A program made the translations under genes and the position numbers. Below, piece after piece: positions 23,940 through 31,371 of a stretch of 33,686 nucleotides of DNA (its first letter is position 1; each line of letters starts with the position of its first letter). The stretch is from Pseudomonadota bacterium. GTDB lineage: Bacteria > Pseudomonadota > Alphaproteobacteria > Rhizobiales > Rhizobiaceae. The stretch lies in NCBI GenBank assembly GCA_023399635.1, contig JAEWOP010000144.1:1-33686 (forward strand). Direction: 5' to 3'. Under the pieces are notes generated by a model. The model saw only the letters and a list, made by a program, of their open reading frames with translations. It was not told the origin of the DNA and ran no database searches.

Positions 23940-25238
23940 CTAGTCCTCAAACGGGTCGGTCACAAGTATGGTGTCATCCCGCTCCGGGCTCGTGGAAAGT
24001 AGGGCTACCGGCGCACCGATCAACTCCTCGACCTGGCGGACATACTTGATCGCCTGAGCCGGGAGGTCCGCCCACTTACGAGCTCCGACCGTGGACTCTT
24101 TCCAGCCCTCCAGCGTGAGATAGATGGGTTCGACGCGGGCTTGCGCAGCCTGGCTGGCCGGAAGATGATCGATCTCCTGACCGTCGAGCTTGTAGCCGAC
24201 GCAAATCTTCAGCTCGTCCAGACCGTCGAGCACGTCGAGCTTCGTCAGCGCAATGCCGGTGATCCCGTTGGTTGCAACCGACTGGCGAACGAGAGCTGCA
24301 TCGAACCAGCCGCAGCGGCGCTTGCGCCCCGTGACGGTGCCGAACTCGTGACCTTTTTCGCCAAGAAACTGCCCGATCTCATCATGCAGCTCCGTCGGAA
24401 ACGGGCCTTCACCCACGCGGGTGGTATAGGCCTTGGTGATGCCGAGGATATAGCCGAGAGCGCCCGGCCCCATGCCGGAGCCGGCAGCCGCCTGGCCGGC
24501 GACGGTATTGGACGAGGTCACAAACGGGTACGTGCCGTGGTCTATGTCGAGAAGCGAACCCTGCGCACCTTCAAACAGGATGCGCGCACCCTTGCGACGC
24601 TCCTTGTCGAGCAACAACCAGACAGTCTCGCGGAACGGCAGGATGCGGTCGGCAACCGACGTCAGCTCCTCCATGATCGCCTCATAGGAGACTTCCGGAG
24701 CACCAAGGCCGCGGCGGATGGCGTTGTGGTGCGTCAAGATCCGGTCAACCTTGCCGCCAAGGGTGTCGAGGTCGGCGAGGTCCATGACGCGGATCGCGCG
24801 ACGACCAACCTTGTCCTCATAAGCCGGCCCGATGCCACGGCGGGTCGTGCCGATCTTGGTACCGCTGTTGGACGCCGCGTCCTCGCGCATTCCGTCGAGC
24901 TCCCGGTGGAGCGACAGGATGAGCGTTGCATTGTCGGCCACGCGCAGGTTTTCCGGCGTGATGGTCACACCCTGCTTGGCGAGCTTCTCGATCTCGGCAA
25001 TCAGCGCATGCGGATCCACCACCACGCCATTGCCGATCACGGCCATCTTGCCTGGGCGCACGACTCCAGAGGGTAGCAGCGAAAGCTTGTAGGATACGCC
25101 GTCGATGACGAGCGTATGGCCTGCATTGTGACCGCCCTGAAACCGAACGACGATGTCGGCGCGCTCGGACAGCCAGTCAACAATCTTGCCCTTGCCCTCG
25201 TCGCCCCATTGGGAACCGACCACCACGACGTTCGTCAT
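23940..25238 (-). CDS. purA: Adenylosuccinate synthetase PurA
   Basis: This 432-residue cytosolic enzyme joins IMP and aspartate with GTP to make adenylosuccinate, the first step from IMP to AMP. The N-terminus NVVVVGSQWGDEGKGKIVDWLSE contains the catalytic Asp13 and the GTP loop. GGHNAGHTLV (His41) and the segment GRKRRCGWFDAALVRQSV follow, with the C-terminal GWKESTVGARKWADLP motif. Length and start are standard. It is divergent from the DMT transporter gene across a 173-bp gap that contains tandem palindromes. Confidence 0.97.
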   Translation of the reverse strand: MTNVVVVGSQWGDEGKGKIVDWLSERADIVVRFQGGHNAGHTLVIDGVSYKLSLLPSGVVRPGKMAVIGNGVVVDPHALIAEIEKLAKQGVTITPENLRVADNATLILSLHRELDGMREDAASNSGTKIGTTRRGIGPAYEDKVGRRAIRVMDLADLDTLGGKVDRILTHHNAIRRGLGAPEVSYEAIMEELTSVADRILPFRETVWLLLDKERRKGARILFEGAQGSLLDIDHGTYPFVTSSNTVAGQAAAGSGMGPGALGYILGITKAYTTRVGEGPFPTELHDEIGQFLGEKGHEFGTVTGRKRRCGWFDAALVRQSVATNGITGIALTKLDVLDGLDELKICVGYKLDGQEIDHLPASQAAQARVEPIYLTLEGWKESTVGARKWADLPAQAIKYVRQVEELIGAPVALLSTSPERDDTILVTDPFED

Positions 25239-25323
25239 CTCTTCGCTTTCCTATTTCCGCGCAAGCTTTTGCGCCACTCAAACCGGCGCATCTATAAAGC
25301 CAAGATCAGAGGAAAGCGAACCG

Positions 25324-25357
25324 TTTGTCGCGACAAAAGCGGTTTTTGCGTGACAAA
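25324..25357. promoter_or_regulatory. Tandem palindromic boxes between purA and the DMT transporter gene
   Basis: Box 1 (25324-25337) is a perfect 14-bp palindrome, TTTGTCGCGACAAA. Box 2 (25344-25357), TTTTGCGTGACAAA, matches it at 11 of 14 positions, exactly 20 bp further on. The pair is 86 bp upstream of purA and 54-88 bp upstream of the transporter start. Two equally phased boxes suggest cooperative binding by a dimeric regulator that I cannot name. Confidence 0.5.
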
Positions 25358-25411
25358 CCACAAATCTGCGGTCTATCAGCCTTCGACCTGATCTGCCCTT
25401 CCCCGTTCCCG

Positions 25412-26311
25412 ATGGAGTCTCCCTTGCACAAGAAGGCCTATCTGTGTCTCGTCATAGCGACACTGTCCTGGGGCGGGAATGCAGTGGCCGGCAAACTGGC
25501 GCTCGGCCATGTCAGCCCGATGATGCTGACCTTCTGGCGCTGGGCGATCGCAGTGGCGATCATTTTCGCCATTTCCGTTCCCCAGCTCGTCAAGGACTGG
25601 CCGGTCGTCAATAAACGCCTTCCGATCCTGATCTTCTACGGCATCATCGGATACACGACCTTCAACGCGACCCTCTATACAGCGCTGAAGTACACCACGG
25701 CGATCAACGTGGCGATCGAGCAGGCCGGCATCCCGATGCTGATCTTCATCATCAACTTCATCCTGTTCCGGATGCGTGTCTCGCTTGCCCAGATCTTCGG
25801 CTTCTCGATGACGCTTGTCGGCGTTGCCTTGACGGCAGCCCATGGCGATCTCGCCTCCCTTCTCGAGCTTACCGTCAACTATGGCGATGCCTTGATGCTG
25901 ATCGCCGTGGTGGCTTACGCGATCTACACAGTCTCGCTGCGGTGGAAGCCTGCCATCGACTGGCGCACATTAATGGCCATTCCTGCGCTCTTTGCTCTTC
26001 TCACGACCGTCCCGCTCGCTCTTTGGGAGCATGCCGACAATGCGTCGATCTGGCCTGACGTTCAGGGTTGGGTGATCGTCATGTACACCGCCCTCTTCGC
26101 CTCGCTGCTTGCCCAGGTCCTCTACATCAAAGGGGTGGAGGGGATCGGCCCAAACCGCGCGAGCCTGTTCATCAACCTGATCCCGGTCTTCGGTACGCTG
26201 CTCTCGGTCGCAATCATCGGCGAAGATTTGCAGATGTTTCATGTTGCTGCTCTGGTGCTTGCGCTGGGGGGGATTGCAATCGCGGAGTGGGGAAAACCCG
26301 CCTCCTCCTGA
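25412..26311 (+). CDS. DMT-superfamily (EamA) transporter
   Basis: This 299-residue inner-membrane protein has about ten hydrophobic segments in two EamA repeats. The first repeat starts KAYLCLVIATLSWGGNAVAGKLALGHVSPMMLTFWRWAIA; the second ends ASLFINLIPVFGTLLSVAIIGEDLQMFHVAALVLALGGIAIAEW. Such proteins are usually exporters of amino acids or other metabolites; the substrate is not predictable. I placed the start at the ATG at 25412 because the membrane helix begins soon after; the frame is open to 25325 through the palindromic boxes. It is divergent from purA. Confidence 0.88.
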   Translation: MESPLHKKAYLCLVIATLSWGGNAVAGKLALGHVSPMMLTFWRWAIAVAIIFAISVPQLVKDWPVVNKRLPILIFYGIIGYTTFNATLYTALKYTTAINVAIEQAGIPMLIFIINFILFRMRVSLAQIFGFSMTLVGVALTAAHGDLASLLELTVNYGDALMLIAVVAYAIYTVSLRWKPAIDWRTLMAIPALFALLTTVPLALWEHADNASIWPDVQGWVIVMYTALFASLLAQVLYIKGVEGIGPNRASLFINLIPVFGTLLSVAIIGEDLQMFHVAALVLALGGIAIAEWGKPASS

Positions 26312-26325
26312 GCCGGCCCAGTAAT

Positions 26326-26340
26326 TTAAACTCTCGTTAA
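26326..26340. promoter_or_regulatory. Exact CtrA-type site TTAA-N7-TTAA upstream of the lipoprotein gene
   Basis: TTAA (26326-26329), 7 bases, TTAA (26337-26340) match the CtrA full site exactly. The flanks extend it to a perfect inverted repeat AATTTAA-N7-TTAAATT (26323-26343). It lies 41 bp upstream of the start at 26382, a position compatible with promoter control. Confidence 0.6.
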
Positions 26341-26381
26341 ATTTTACCCGCCATGACTCTCTTCAACCAAGAGGTCTAGCG

Positions 26382-26954
26382 ATGCGTATTGCGTTCTCCA
26401 TCGCGCTCCTGCTGTTACTCTCAGCCTGCGCGTCAGCTCCCAATCGGATTAACAATGCCTGCGCGATCTTCGAGCAGCGCGACGGCCTGTTCAACAACTG
26501 GTCGCGGGAGGCACGGAAGGTCGAGCAAGAATTCGGCGTCCCCGTCCCGATCCTGATGGCGACGATCTACACTGAATCCGGCTTCAGGGCGAACGCGCGT
26601 CCACCGCGCACGAAGCTCCTTGGCTTCATCCCCTGGAAACGCCAATCATCGGCCTATGGCTACGCGCAGGCACTGGACGGGACCTGGGTGGAGTATCAGC
26701 GAGCCACCGGACGCTGGTCCGCCCGCCGCAGTGATTTCGGCGACGCCATCCATTTTGTCGGCTGGTACCACAACCGCAGCAGCGTCAAGAACGGCATCCC
26801 GCGAAACGACAGCTATAACCTTTATCTCGCCTATTACACCGGCCACGCCGGCTATTCGCGCGGATCCTTTACCTCGACCGCCCGCAAGGGCGCACAGCGT
26901 TCAGCCGCTATTGCACAGAAATACGAAGCGCAGCTCCGCTCCTGCGGCTACTGA
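26382..26954 (+). CDS. Lytic-transglycosylase-like (SLT-domain) lipoprotein
   Basis: This 190-residue protein has a lipoprotein signal peptide with lipobox LeuSerAlaCys, so Cys16 should be lipidated. The mature part resembles the SLT lysozyme-like fold that cleaves peptidoglycan between MurNAc and GlcNAc. PVPILMATIYTESGFRANARPP carries the candidate catalytic Glu65, and SAYGYAQALDGTW (~88-100) matches the Gly-Tyr-Gln segment. Family-like features continue with NLYLAYYTGHAGYSRG. The predicted place is the periplasmic face of the inner or outer membrane. A CtrA-type site is 41 bp upstream, and a terminator follows. Activity is inferred; a purely structural role is possible. Confidence 0.87.
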   Translation: MRIAFSIALLLLLSACASAPNRINNACAIFEQRDGLFNNWSREARKVEQEFGVPVPILMATIYTESGFRANARPPRTKLLGFIPWKRQSSAYGYAQALDGTWVEYQRATGRWSARRSDFGDAIHFVGWYHNRSSVKNGIPRNDSYNLYLAYYTGHAGYSRGSFTSTARKGAQRSAAIAQKYEAQLRSCGY

Positions 26955-26957
26955 CGA

Positions 26958-26990
26958 GAAGCCGCCGGGCAAGTAGCACGGCGGCTTCTT
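26958..26990. terminator. Bidirectional rho-independent terminator
   Basis: A perfect 10-bp stem, AGAAGCCGCC / GGCGGCTTCT, encloses a 13-base loop. It lies just past the lipoprotein gene stop (26954) and ahead of the convergent stop at 27007. The T-run is short. Confidence 0.7.
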
Positions 26991-27006
26991 CGCAAGCTCC
27001 AGTCGA

Positions 27007-27768
27007 TCAGTAGATGTCGAAGGGGAAGTAGTTGGCGACAATCTTGCCGTAGGTGCCGTTCGCGACGATGGCGTCGATCGCCTTGTTGAAGCGCTCCTTC
27101 AACTCGTCCTCTCCCTTGCGGATGCCAATACCAGCCTCCGTTTCCGTGCCAGGAACGTCACCGATCATGACGCAGCAATCCTTTCCGTCGTTGTTCAGCC
27201 AGTCGGCGACAACGAACTTGTCCGAAATCAGCGCGTCGATACGACCATTCTGCAGGTCTGATGCCGCTTCTTCCTGCGTCGGATAAAGCTTCACGTCGAT
27301 ACCGGCCTTTTCGTAGACGTCCGTGGCGTAATTGGCCTGGGTGGTCGATGCCTGTGCGCCAACCGACTTGCCCTCCAGATCTTCGACGGAAACGCCTTTC
27401 AAGCCTGCGTCCTTTGGCGCGACCACAGCAAGCGGAGTGGTGTAGTATTTGTTGGTGAAGTCGATCTGCTGCTTGCGTTCTTCCGTGATGCTCATGGAAG
27501 CGATGATGGCGTCATACTTGTTGGCCATCAAACCGGGGATGATGCCATCCCAATCCTGCGCCACAATCGCACACTTGGCCTTCATCTCCTCGCAAAGCGC
27601 GTTGGCGATATCGACGTCGAAGCCTTTCAGCGATCCGTCCGTGTCCGTAAAGTTGAAGGGAGGATACGCCCCTTCGGTCGCTATGCGGATCTCCGCGTCC
27701 TGCGCCTGGGCGAAGGATGAGACTACGACGATGGTGGCGAAAGCAGTCGATGCAAGCAGTGTTTTCAT
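27007..27768 (-). CDS. Orphan polar/basic amino acid ABC transporter substrate-binding protein
   Basis: This 253-residue periplasmic type II binding protein is of the HisJ/ArtJ/LAO class. Residues 1-22 are a signal peptide ending AlaGlnAla. The mature protein begins DAEIRIATEGAYPPFNFTDTDGSLKGFDVDIANALCEEM, the classic opening of the group. It goes on with QDWDGIIPGLMANKYDAIIASMSITEERKQQIDFT. These fit arginine, lysine, ornithine or related ligands. The ATG at 27768 has a GAGGGG ribosome site; the frame is open to 27876 without support. No permease or ATPase gene is nearby, so it must share a transporter encoded elsewhere or act in sensing. Confidence 0.9.
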   Translation of the reverse strand: MKTLLASTAFATIVVVSSFAQAQDAEIRIATEGAYPPFNFTDTDGSLKGFDVDIANALCEEMKAKCAIVAQDWDGIIPGLMANKYDAIIASMSITEERKQQIDFTNKYYTTPLAVVAPKDAGLKGVSVEDLEGKSVGAQASTTQANYATDVYEKAGIDVKLYPTQEEAASDLQNGRIDALISDKFVVADWLNNDGKDCCVMIGDVPGTETEAGIGIRKGEDELKERFNKAIDAIVANGTYGKIVANYFPFDIY

Positions 27769-27944
27769 TGGTAACCCCTCTGTAGCGGCCATACGGCAGC
27801 CTAGCTTAGAGCAATCCGACTTGACCTGAGAAGGGGCTATCGATCTGACGCTTCGAAGGAGGGGGCAGTGATGCAAGCTGCACCAAAGCTCGCCCTCAGC
27901 GCTTTAAGAGGAAGGATGGCAAAAGTGTCCCGGAACGGAAGACA

Positions 27945-27967
27945 GGGCCCGCACCAGGTGCAGGCCC
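27945..27967 (-). terminator. Probable terminator hairpin after the hydrolase gene
   Basis: GGGCC-C-GCAC and GTGC-A-GGCCC pair with one mismatch around a 3-base loop, giving a 10-position stem 32-54 bp past the hydrolase stop. A clear U-run is lacking, so this is only a probable terminator. Confidence 0.4.
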
Positions 27968-27998
27968 ACTTGCTCGGCAGCCGGACGCAGTGCCTCTC

Positions 27999-28616
27999 TT
28001 ATCCTGCGTACCGGCTCAGGAACTTCTTGGCGGCTTCTATCTCGTTAGCCCGCAATTCGTGCCCGCCGGGGTGCCATTCGAGTTCCACCTCATCATCCCG
28101 CCGGCGGAAGTAGTCGGCAAGCTGATTGGTTAATTCCACCGGACAGATTGGATCGTTCTGCCCCGCCGTCACCAGCACGCGCGTCTTGGACGATACCGGC
28201 TGAACCTCCCGCTCGTAGGGAATGAGCGGATGCATCAGCACGGCTGCATCGACAAGCTCTGGCTTCTCCATCAGCACGCTTGCCAGAATGTTCGCCCCGT
28301 TCGAGAATCCGAGACCGATCACCGGTCCCGCCTCGTAGCGTTCACGGTTGGAGGCGACGAAGTCGCACATCCTGTTCGTGGCCCGCGCGAGATCCTCGCA
28401 ATCATAAACGCCCTCGGCCTTGCGGCGGAAGAAGCGCGCCGCCCCGTGTTCTGAGATGTCCCCTCTCGGCGAAATGATCGTGGCATTCGGCAGGAGGCAG
28501 CCACCGAAATCAAAGAACTGGTTTTCGTCACCGCCAGTGCCGTGGAAGACGAAGAGGATTGGAGCACCGGCAACGCCGGCAGGCTTGGCGCGGTGGATAT
28601 AGCTGTCGTAACTCAT
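27999..28616 (-). CDS. Alpha/beta hydrolase (phospholipase/carboxylesterase family, MhqD-like)
   Basis: This 205-residue cytosolic hydrolase has the complete catalytic triad: nucleophile Ser105 in GLGFSNGANI, Asp155 in TAGQNDPICP and His186 in HPGGHEL. The FVFHGTGGDENQFF segment forms the oxyanion region. It matches the short phospholipase/carboxylesterase family that includes Bacillus MhqD, encoded beside a ring-cleaving dioxygenase there as here. The gene lies 27 bp downstream of the dioxygenase gene on the same strand. The pair probably acts on quinone or hydroquinone-like compounds; the natural substrate is unproved. Confidence 0.88.
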   Translation of the reverse strand: MSYDSYIHRAKPAGVAGAPILFVFHGTGGDENQFFDFGGCLLPNATIISPRGDISEHGAARFFRRKAEGVYDCEDLARATNRMCDFVASNRERYEAGPVIGLGFSNGANILASVLMEKPELVDAAVLMHPLIPYEREVQPVSSKTRVLVTAGQNDPICPVELTNQLADYFRRRDDEVELEWHPGGHELRANEIEAAKKFLSRYAG

Positions 28617-28643
28617 TACAAACTCCTCAAGCGGCCTAACGCT

Positions 28644-29576
28644 TCAAACCTCCAGCGGTTCGAGTTGCTCTTCTAGCATCGGCCTGAGATGCGCGTGCTG
28701 GCTTGGCAGTTTCAGCGCCTCGCCGAGATGGGCGGTGTCCTCATCGCGGTCGAAGCCGGGTTCGTTCGTGGCGATCTCGAAGAGCACGCCACCGGGCGTG
28801 CGAAAATAGATCGCCCAGAAATAATCACGGTCGATCACCGGTGTGACTTGATATCCGGTTTCCATCAGCGCCTTGCGCACTTCAAGTTGCTTTTCGCGGT
28901 TATCGACGGCAAAGGCGAGATGGTGGACCGAGCCAGCACCCAGACGCGCATCGTTGATGTTCGGCATGGTTTCAATATCGATGATATCTGCCCCGTTGCC
29001 CCCGGGGACGCCGAAGCGCCGCACGCCATCCTGACGATCCAGTTCCTCGTATCCCATGTAGGTCAACAGCTCGGCCGTCGCACCATCGTCGCGAAGACGC
29101 AAGGAGGCGGAATGGAAGCCACGGATCGCATGGTCCTCCCCGACGCCGTTGCCGGTCCAGCCTAGGCGCGGATCATCCTTGGCCTCGACAAGGGCGAAAC
29201 CATCGCCGTCCGGACCCGAGAAGTGCAGGCGCTTGTTTCCAAAGGCCGTATCTCTCTTCAAGTCGGTGACTCCCGCTTTCGTCAGGCGGTCGGTCCAGAA
29301 GCCGAACGAACCCTGCGGGACTGAAAATACGGTAGTGCCCACCTCACCCGTACCAGGACGTCCACGGGCGATATGCGGAAACGGGAAATAGGTCATGACC
29401 GAGCCCGGCGTTCCGACCTCGTCACCATAGTACAGGTGATACACGTCAGGCGCGTCGAAGTTCACGGTCTTCTTCACCCGCCGCAGACCCAGCGTGTCGG
29501 TGAAGAACTTGTTGTTGGTGGAGGCACTTGCGGCCATGGACGTTACATGGTGCAGCCCCTTGATCTGGTTGATCAT
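28644..29576 (-). CDS. Ring-cleaving dioxygenase (VOC family, MhqO/LinE-like)
   Basis: This 310-residue protein consists of two VOC (glyoxalase/extradiol) modules. The first opens IKGLHHVTSMAASASTNNKFFTDTLGLRRVKKTVNFD. The second has VHHLAFAVDN (His218/219) and ends GGVLFEIATNEPGF with Glu267. With His9 or His10 these form the expected two-His one-Glu iron site. It resembles hydroquinone-type ring-cleaving dioxygenases such as MhqO, PcpA and LinE, and it starts a two-gene operon with an MhqD-like hydrolase. No MhqR-type regulator is nearby. The role is probably detoxification of quinones or aromatic electrophiles. Confidence 0.9.
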   Translation of the reverse strand: MINQIKGLHHVTSMAASASTNNKFFTDTLGLRRVKKTVNFDAPDVYHLYYGDEVGTPGSVMTYFPFPHIARGRPGTGEVGTTVFSVPQGSFGFWTDRLTKAGVTDLKRDTAFGNKRLHFSGPDGDGFALVEAKDDPRLGWTGNGVGEDHAIRGFHSASLRLRDDGATAELLTYMGYEELDRQDGVRRFGVPGGNGADIIDIETMPNINDARLGAGSVHHLAFAVDNREKQLEVRKALMETGYQVTPVIDRDYFWAIYFRTPGGVLFEIATNEPGFDRDEDTAHLGEALKLPSQHAHLRPMLEEQLEPLEV

Positions 29577-29702
29577 GTCAGAACCCTTTCTGGCTCAATG
29601 AGCCTTGTCTGGATCCATATCTGGCGAGACGTGAGGCCGATGCCTAGAGGAACTCCTCCGAACGGATCGTTCAGGATATGGCAACGCCCGGCCTTGACTT
29701 GT

Positions 29703-30398
29703 TCACAGTTCCGGCAGCGGTGGTAGCTGCCAGTCGACGGGGGTCTTTCCCCGCTGCTCAAGGAAGGCGTTGGCTTGTGAGAAATGCCGGCTCCCAAAGA
29801 AGCCGTTGTGGGCCGAGAGCGGTGACGGATGCGGCGCCTTCAGGACAAGATGGCGCTCCTTATCGACGAAGGCTGCTTTCTTCTGCGCATAGCTGCCCCA
29901 AAGCAAGAAAACGACACCTTCGCACCGTTCATCGACCAGGCGAACAACGGCATCGGTGAACCGCTCCCACCCCCGTCCCTGATGTGACGCAGCCCGCGCC
30001 TCCTCGACTGTCAGCACGCTGTTGAGCAGCAGCACGCCCTGCTTCGCCCAATGTTCAAGGAAACCGTGGCTGGCAGGAGCGATGCCGAGGTCCGTCTTCA
30101 GCTCCTTGTAGATGTTGACGAGCGACGGTGGGATCCGCACACCCGGCCGCACCGAAAAACAAAGGCCGTGGGCTTGGGCGGCGCCGTGGTAAGGATCCTG
30201 CCCCAGGATCACCACCTTCACCTGGTCGAGCGGCGTCAGATCGAGCGCGCGGAAATACTCCGACCCTTTCGGGAAGATGTGCTTGCCCGCCTCCTTCTCT
30301 TGCATCAGGAAGCTTCGCAAAGCGCTCATATATGGGCGGCTGAACTCAGGCGCCAAAGCCTTCTTCCAGCTTTCCTCAAGCCTTACCTCGTCGACCAT
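29703..30398 (-). CDS. ung: Uracil-DNA glycosylase
   Basis: This 231-residue family-1 enzyme removes uracil from DNA to begin base excision repair. The catalytic loop VVILGQDPYHGAAQAHGLCFSV (62-83) contains Asp68. GVLLLNSVLTVEEARAASHQGRGWERFTDAV and the DNA-intercalation loop APHPSPLSAHNGFFG (188-202, His190) are all present. The length is normal. It starts 8 bp after the stop of the glyoxalase-family gene on the same strand, so the two are co-transcribed. Confidence 0.96.
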   Translation of the reverse strand: MVDEVRLEESWKKALAPEFSRPYMSALRSFLMQEKEAGKHIFPKGSEYFRALDLTPLDQVKVVILGQDPYHGAAQAHGLCFSVRPGVRIPPSLVNIYKELKTDLGIAPASHGFLEHWAKQGVLLLNSVLTVEEARAASHQGRGWERFTDAVVRLVDERCEGVVFLLWGSYAQKKAAFVDKERHLVLKAPHPSPLSAHNGFFGSRHFSQANAFLEQRGKTPVDWQLPPLPEL

Positions 30399-30406
30399 GA
30401 AGTCCT

Positions 30407-30802
30407 CTACCGGAACCGGCCGCCGCGTTGCAGCACCTCGATCTTGTAGCCATCGGGGTCGGTGGCAAAGAAGAAGCGGGCAAAAGGCTTGCCCTCGTGC
30501 TGCATGTCCACCAGCTTTCCGACCGTCAGGCCAAGCTCGATGAACCGCTTATGCGCGGCTTCCGCGTCCTCGACGGAGACCGCCAGATGTCCATACCCAT
30601 CGCCCAGATCATAGGGTGCCTCTCGCCCTGCATTGACCGTCAGTTCAAGCTCAAAGCCAGTTTCACCGTTTGCGAGATAGATGAGGGTAAAGCTTTCGAA
30701 GGGAACGCGATCAACGACTTCAAGGCCGAACGCCTTGCGGTAGAAATCGAGCGAGCGCTGCTCGTCGAGCACCCGGATCATCGAGTGAATCATCTTGGCC
30801 AT
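30407..30802 (-). CDS. gloA: VOC-family glyoxalase I-like protein (lactoylglutathione lyase)
   Basis: This 131-residue protein of the glyoxalase I type would convert the methylglyoxal-glutathione hemithioacetal to S-lactoylglutathione. The start is KMIHSMIRVLDEQRSLDFYRKAFGLEVVDR. Likely metal ligands are His in the IHSMIRV motif, Glu in GFELELT, His in GYGHLAVSV and Glu in YKIEVLQ, the full set for this family. I used the ATG at 30802; the GTG at 30811 is less likely. It is followed by ung. The GloA name is reasonable, but another VOC lyase cannot be excluded. Confidence 0.86.
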   Translation of the reverse strand: MAKMIHSMIRVLDEQRSLDFYRKAFGLEVVDRVPFESFTLIYLANGETGFELELTVNAGREAPYDLGDGYGHLAVSVEDAEAAHKRFIELGLTVGKLVDMQHEGKPFARFFFATDPDGYKIEVLQRGGRFR

Positions 30803-31008
30803 TGACGGCACTCCCTGCTGATCTGCAATGGCCTGTTATCGGCAATGGCAACTTGAATGCCAAGGCTCTAACGGCGTCAGCCTTCGCTATTCACATGAGA
30901 CTGTCGCGGGATGGCGATTGAATTCCCGCAGCCAGGTGATCATATCTCGATCCACGGCCAGCAGCGTCGTGAGCTCGGACGCAGACAAGCCGCCCAGAGG
31001 AATTCTTC

Positions 31009-31371
31009 ATGCGAACGATCTATCTGAGCCTGGGCTGGCTGCTTGTCACCATCGGCGTCATCGGCGCCTTCCTTCCAGTGCTACCGACGACACCCTTTCT
31101 GATCATAGCGGTCGCCTGTTTCGCGCGCTCCTCACCGCGACTTGAGGCCTGGCTCCTGAACCACCCGAAGTTCGGCCAGCCCCTGAGGGACTGGCGCGAA
31201 AGGGGAGCCATTCCACGCAAAGCGAAGATCGCAGCTGTCGCGATGATGACCATCAGCTACGGGATCTTCTGGTTCGGCACCTCGCCACCGTTCTGGCGGG
31301 CCGTCATTGTGGCCGCAGTCATGATCGCGCCTGCGATCTTCGTGGTCACGCGGCCGGAGCCGGGCGCCTGA
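31009..31371 (+). CDS. YbaN-family (DUF454) inner-membrane protein
   Basis: This 120-residue protein matches the DUF454/YbaN family: an N-terminal membrane segment (IYLSLGWLLVTIGVIGAFLPVLPTTPFLIIAVACFARSSPRLEAWL), the conserved HPKFGQPLRDWRERGAIPRKAKIAA loop, and two further membrane segments (about 72-88 and 93-113). An AGAGGAA ribosome site precedes the ATG. Its stop abuts the stop of the convergent hmuV gene (31372), with no bases between. The role of the family is unknown; members often lie beside haem or iron uptake genes. Confidence 0.88.
   Translation: MRTIYLSLGWLLVTIGVIGAFLPVLPTTPFLIIAVACFARSSPRLEAWLLNHPKFGQPLRDWRERGAIPRKAKIAAVAMMTISYGIFWFGTSPPFWRAVIVAAVMIAPAIFVVTRPEPGA

Noticed and set aside
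24141..25076. A 311-codon open frame on the plus strand inside purA
   Set aside because: purA is intact and conserved along the whole length; the opposite frame has no recognisable domain or ribosome site.
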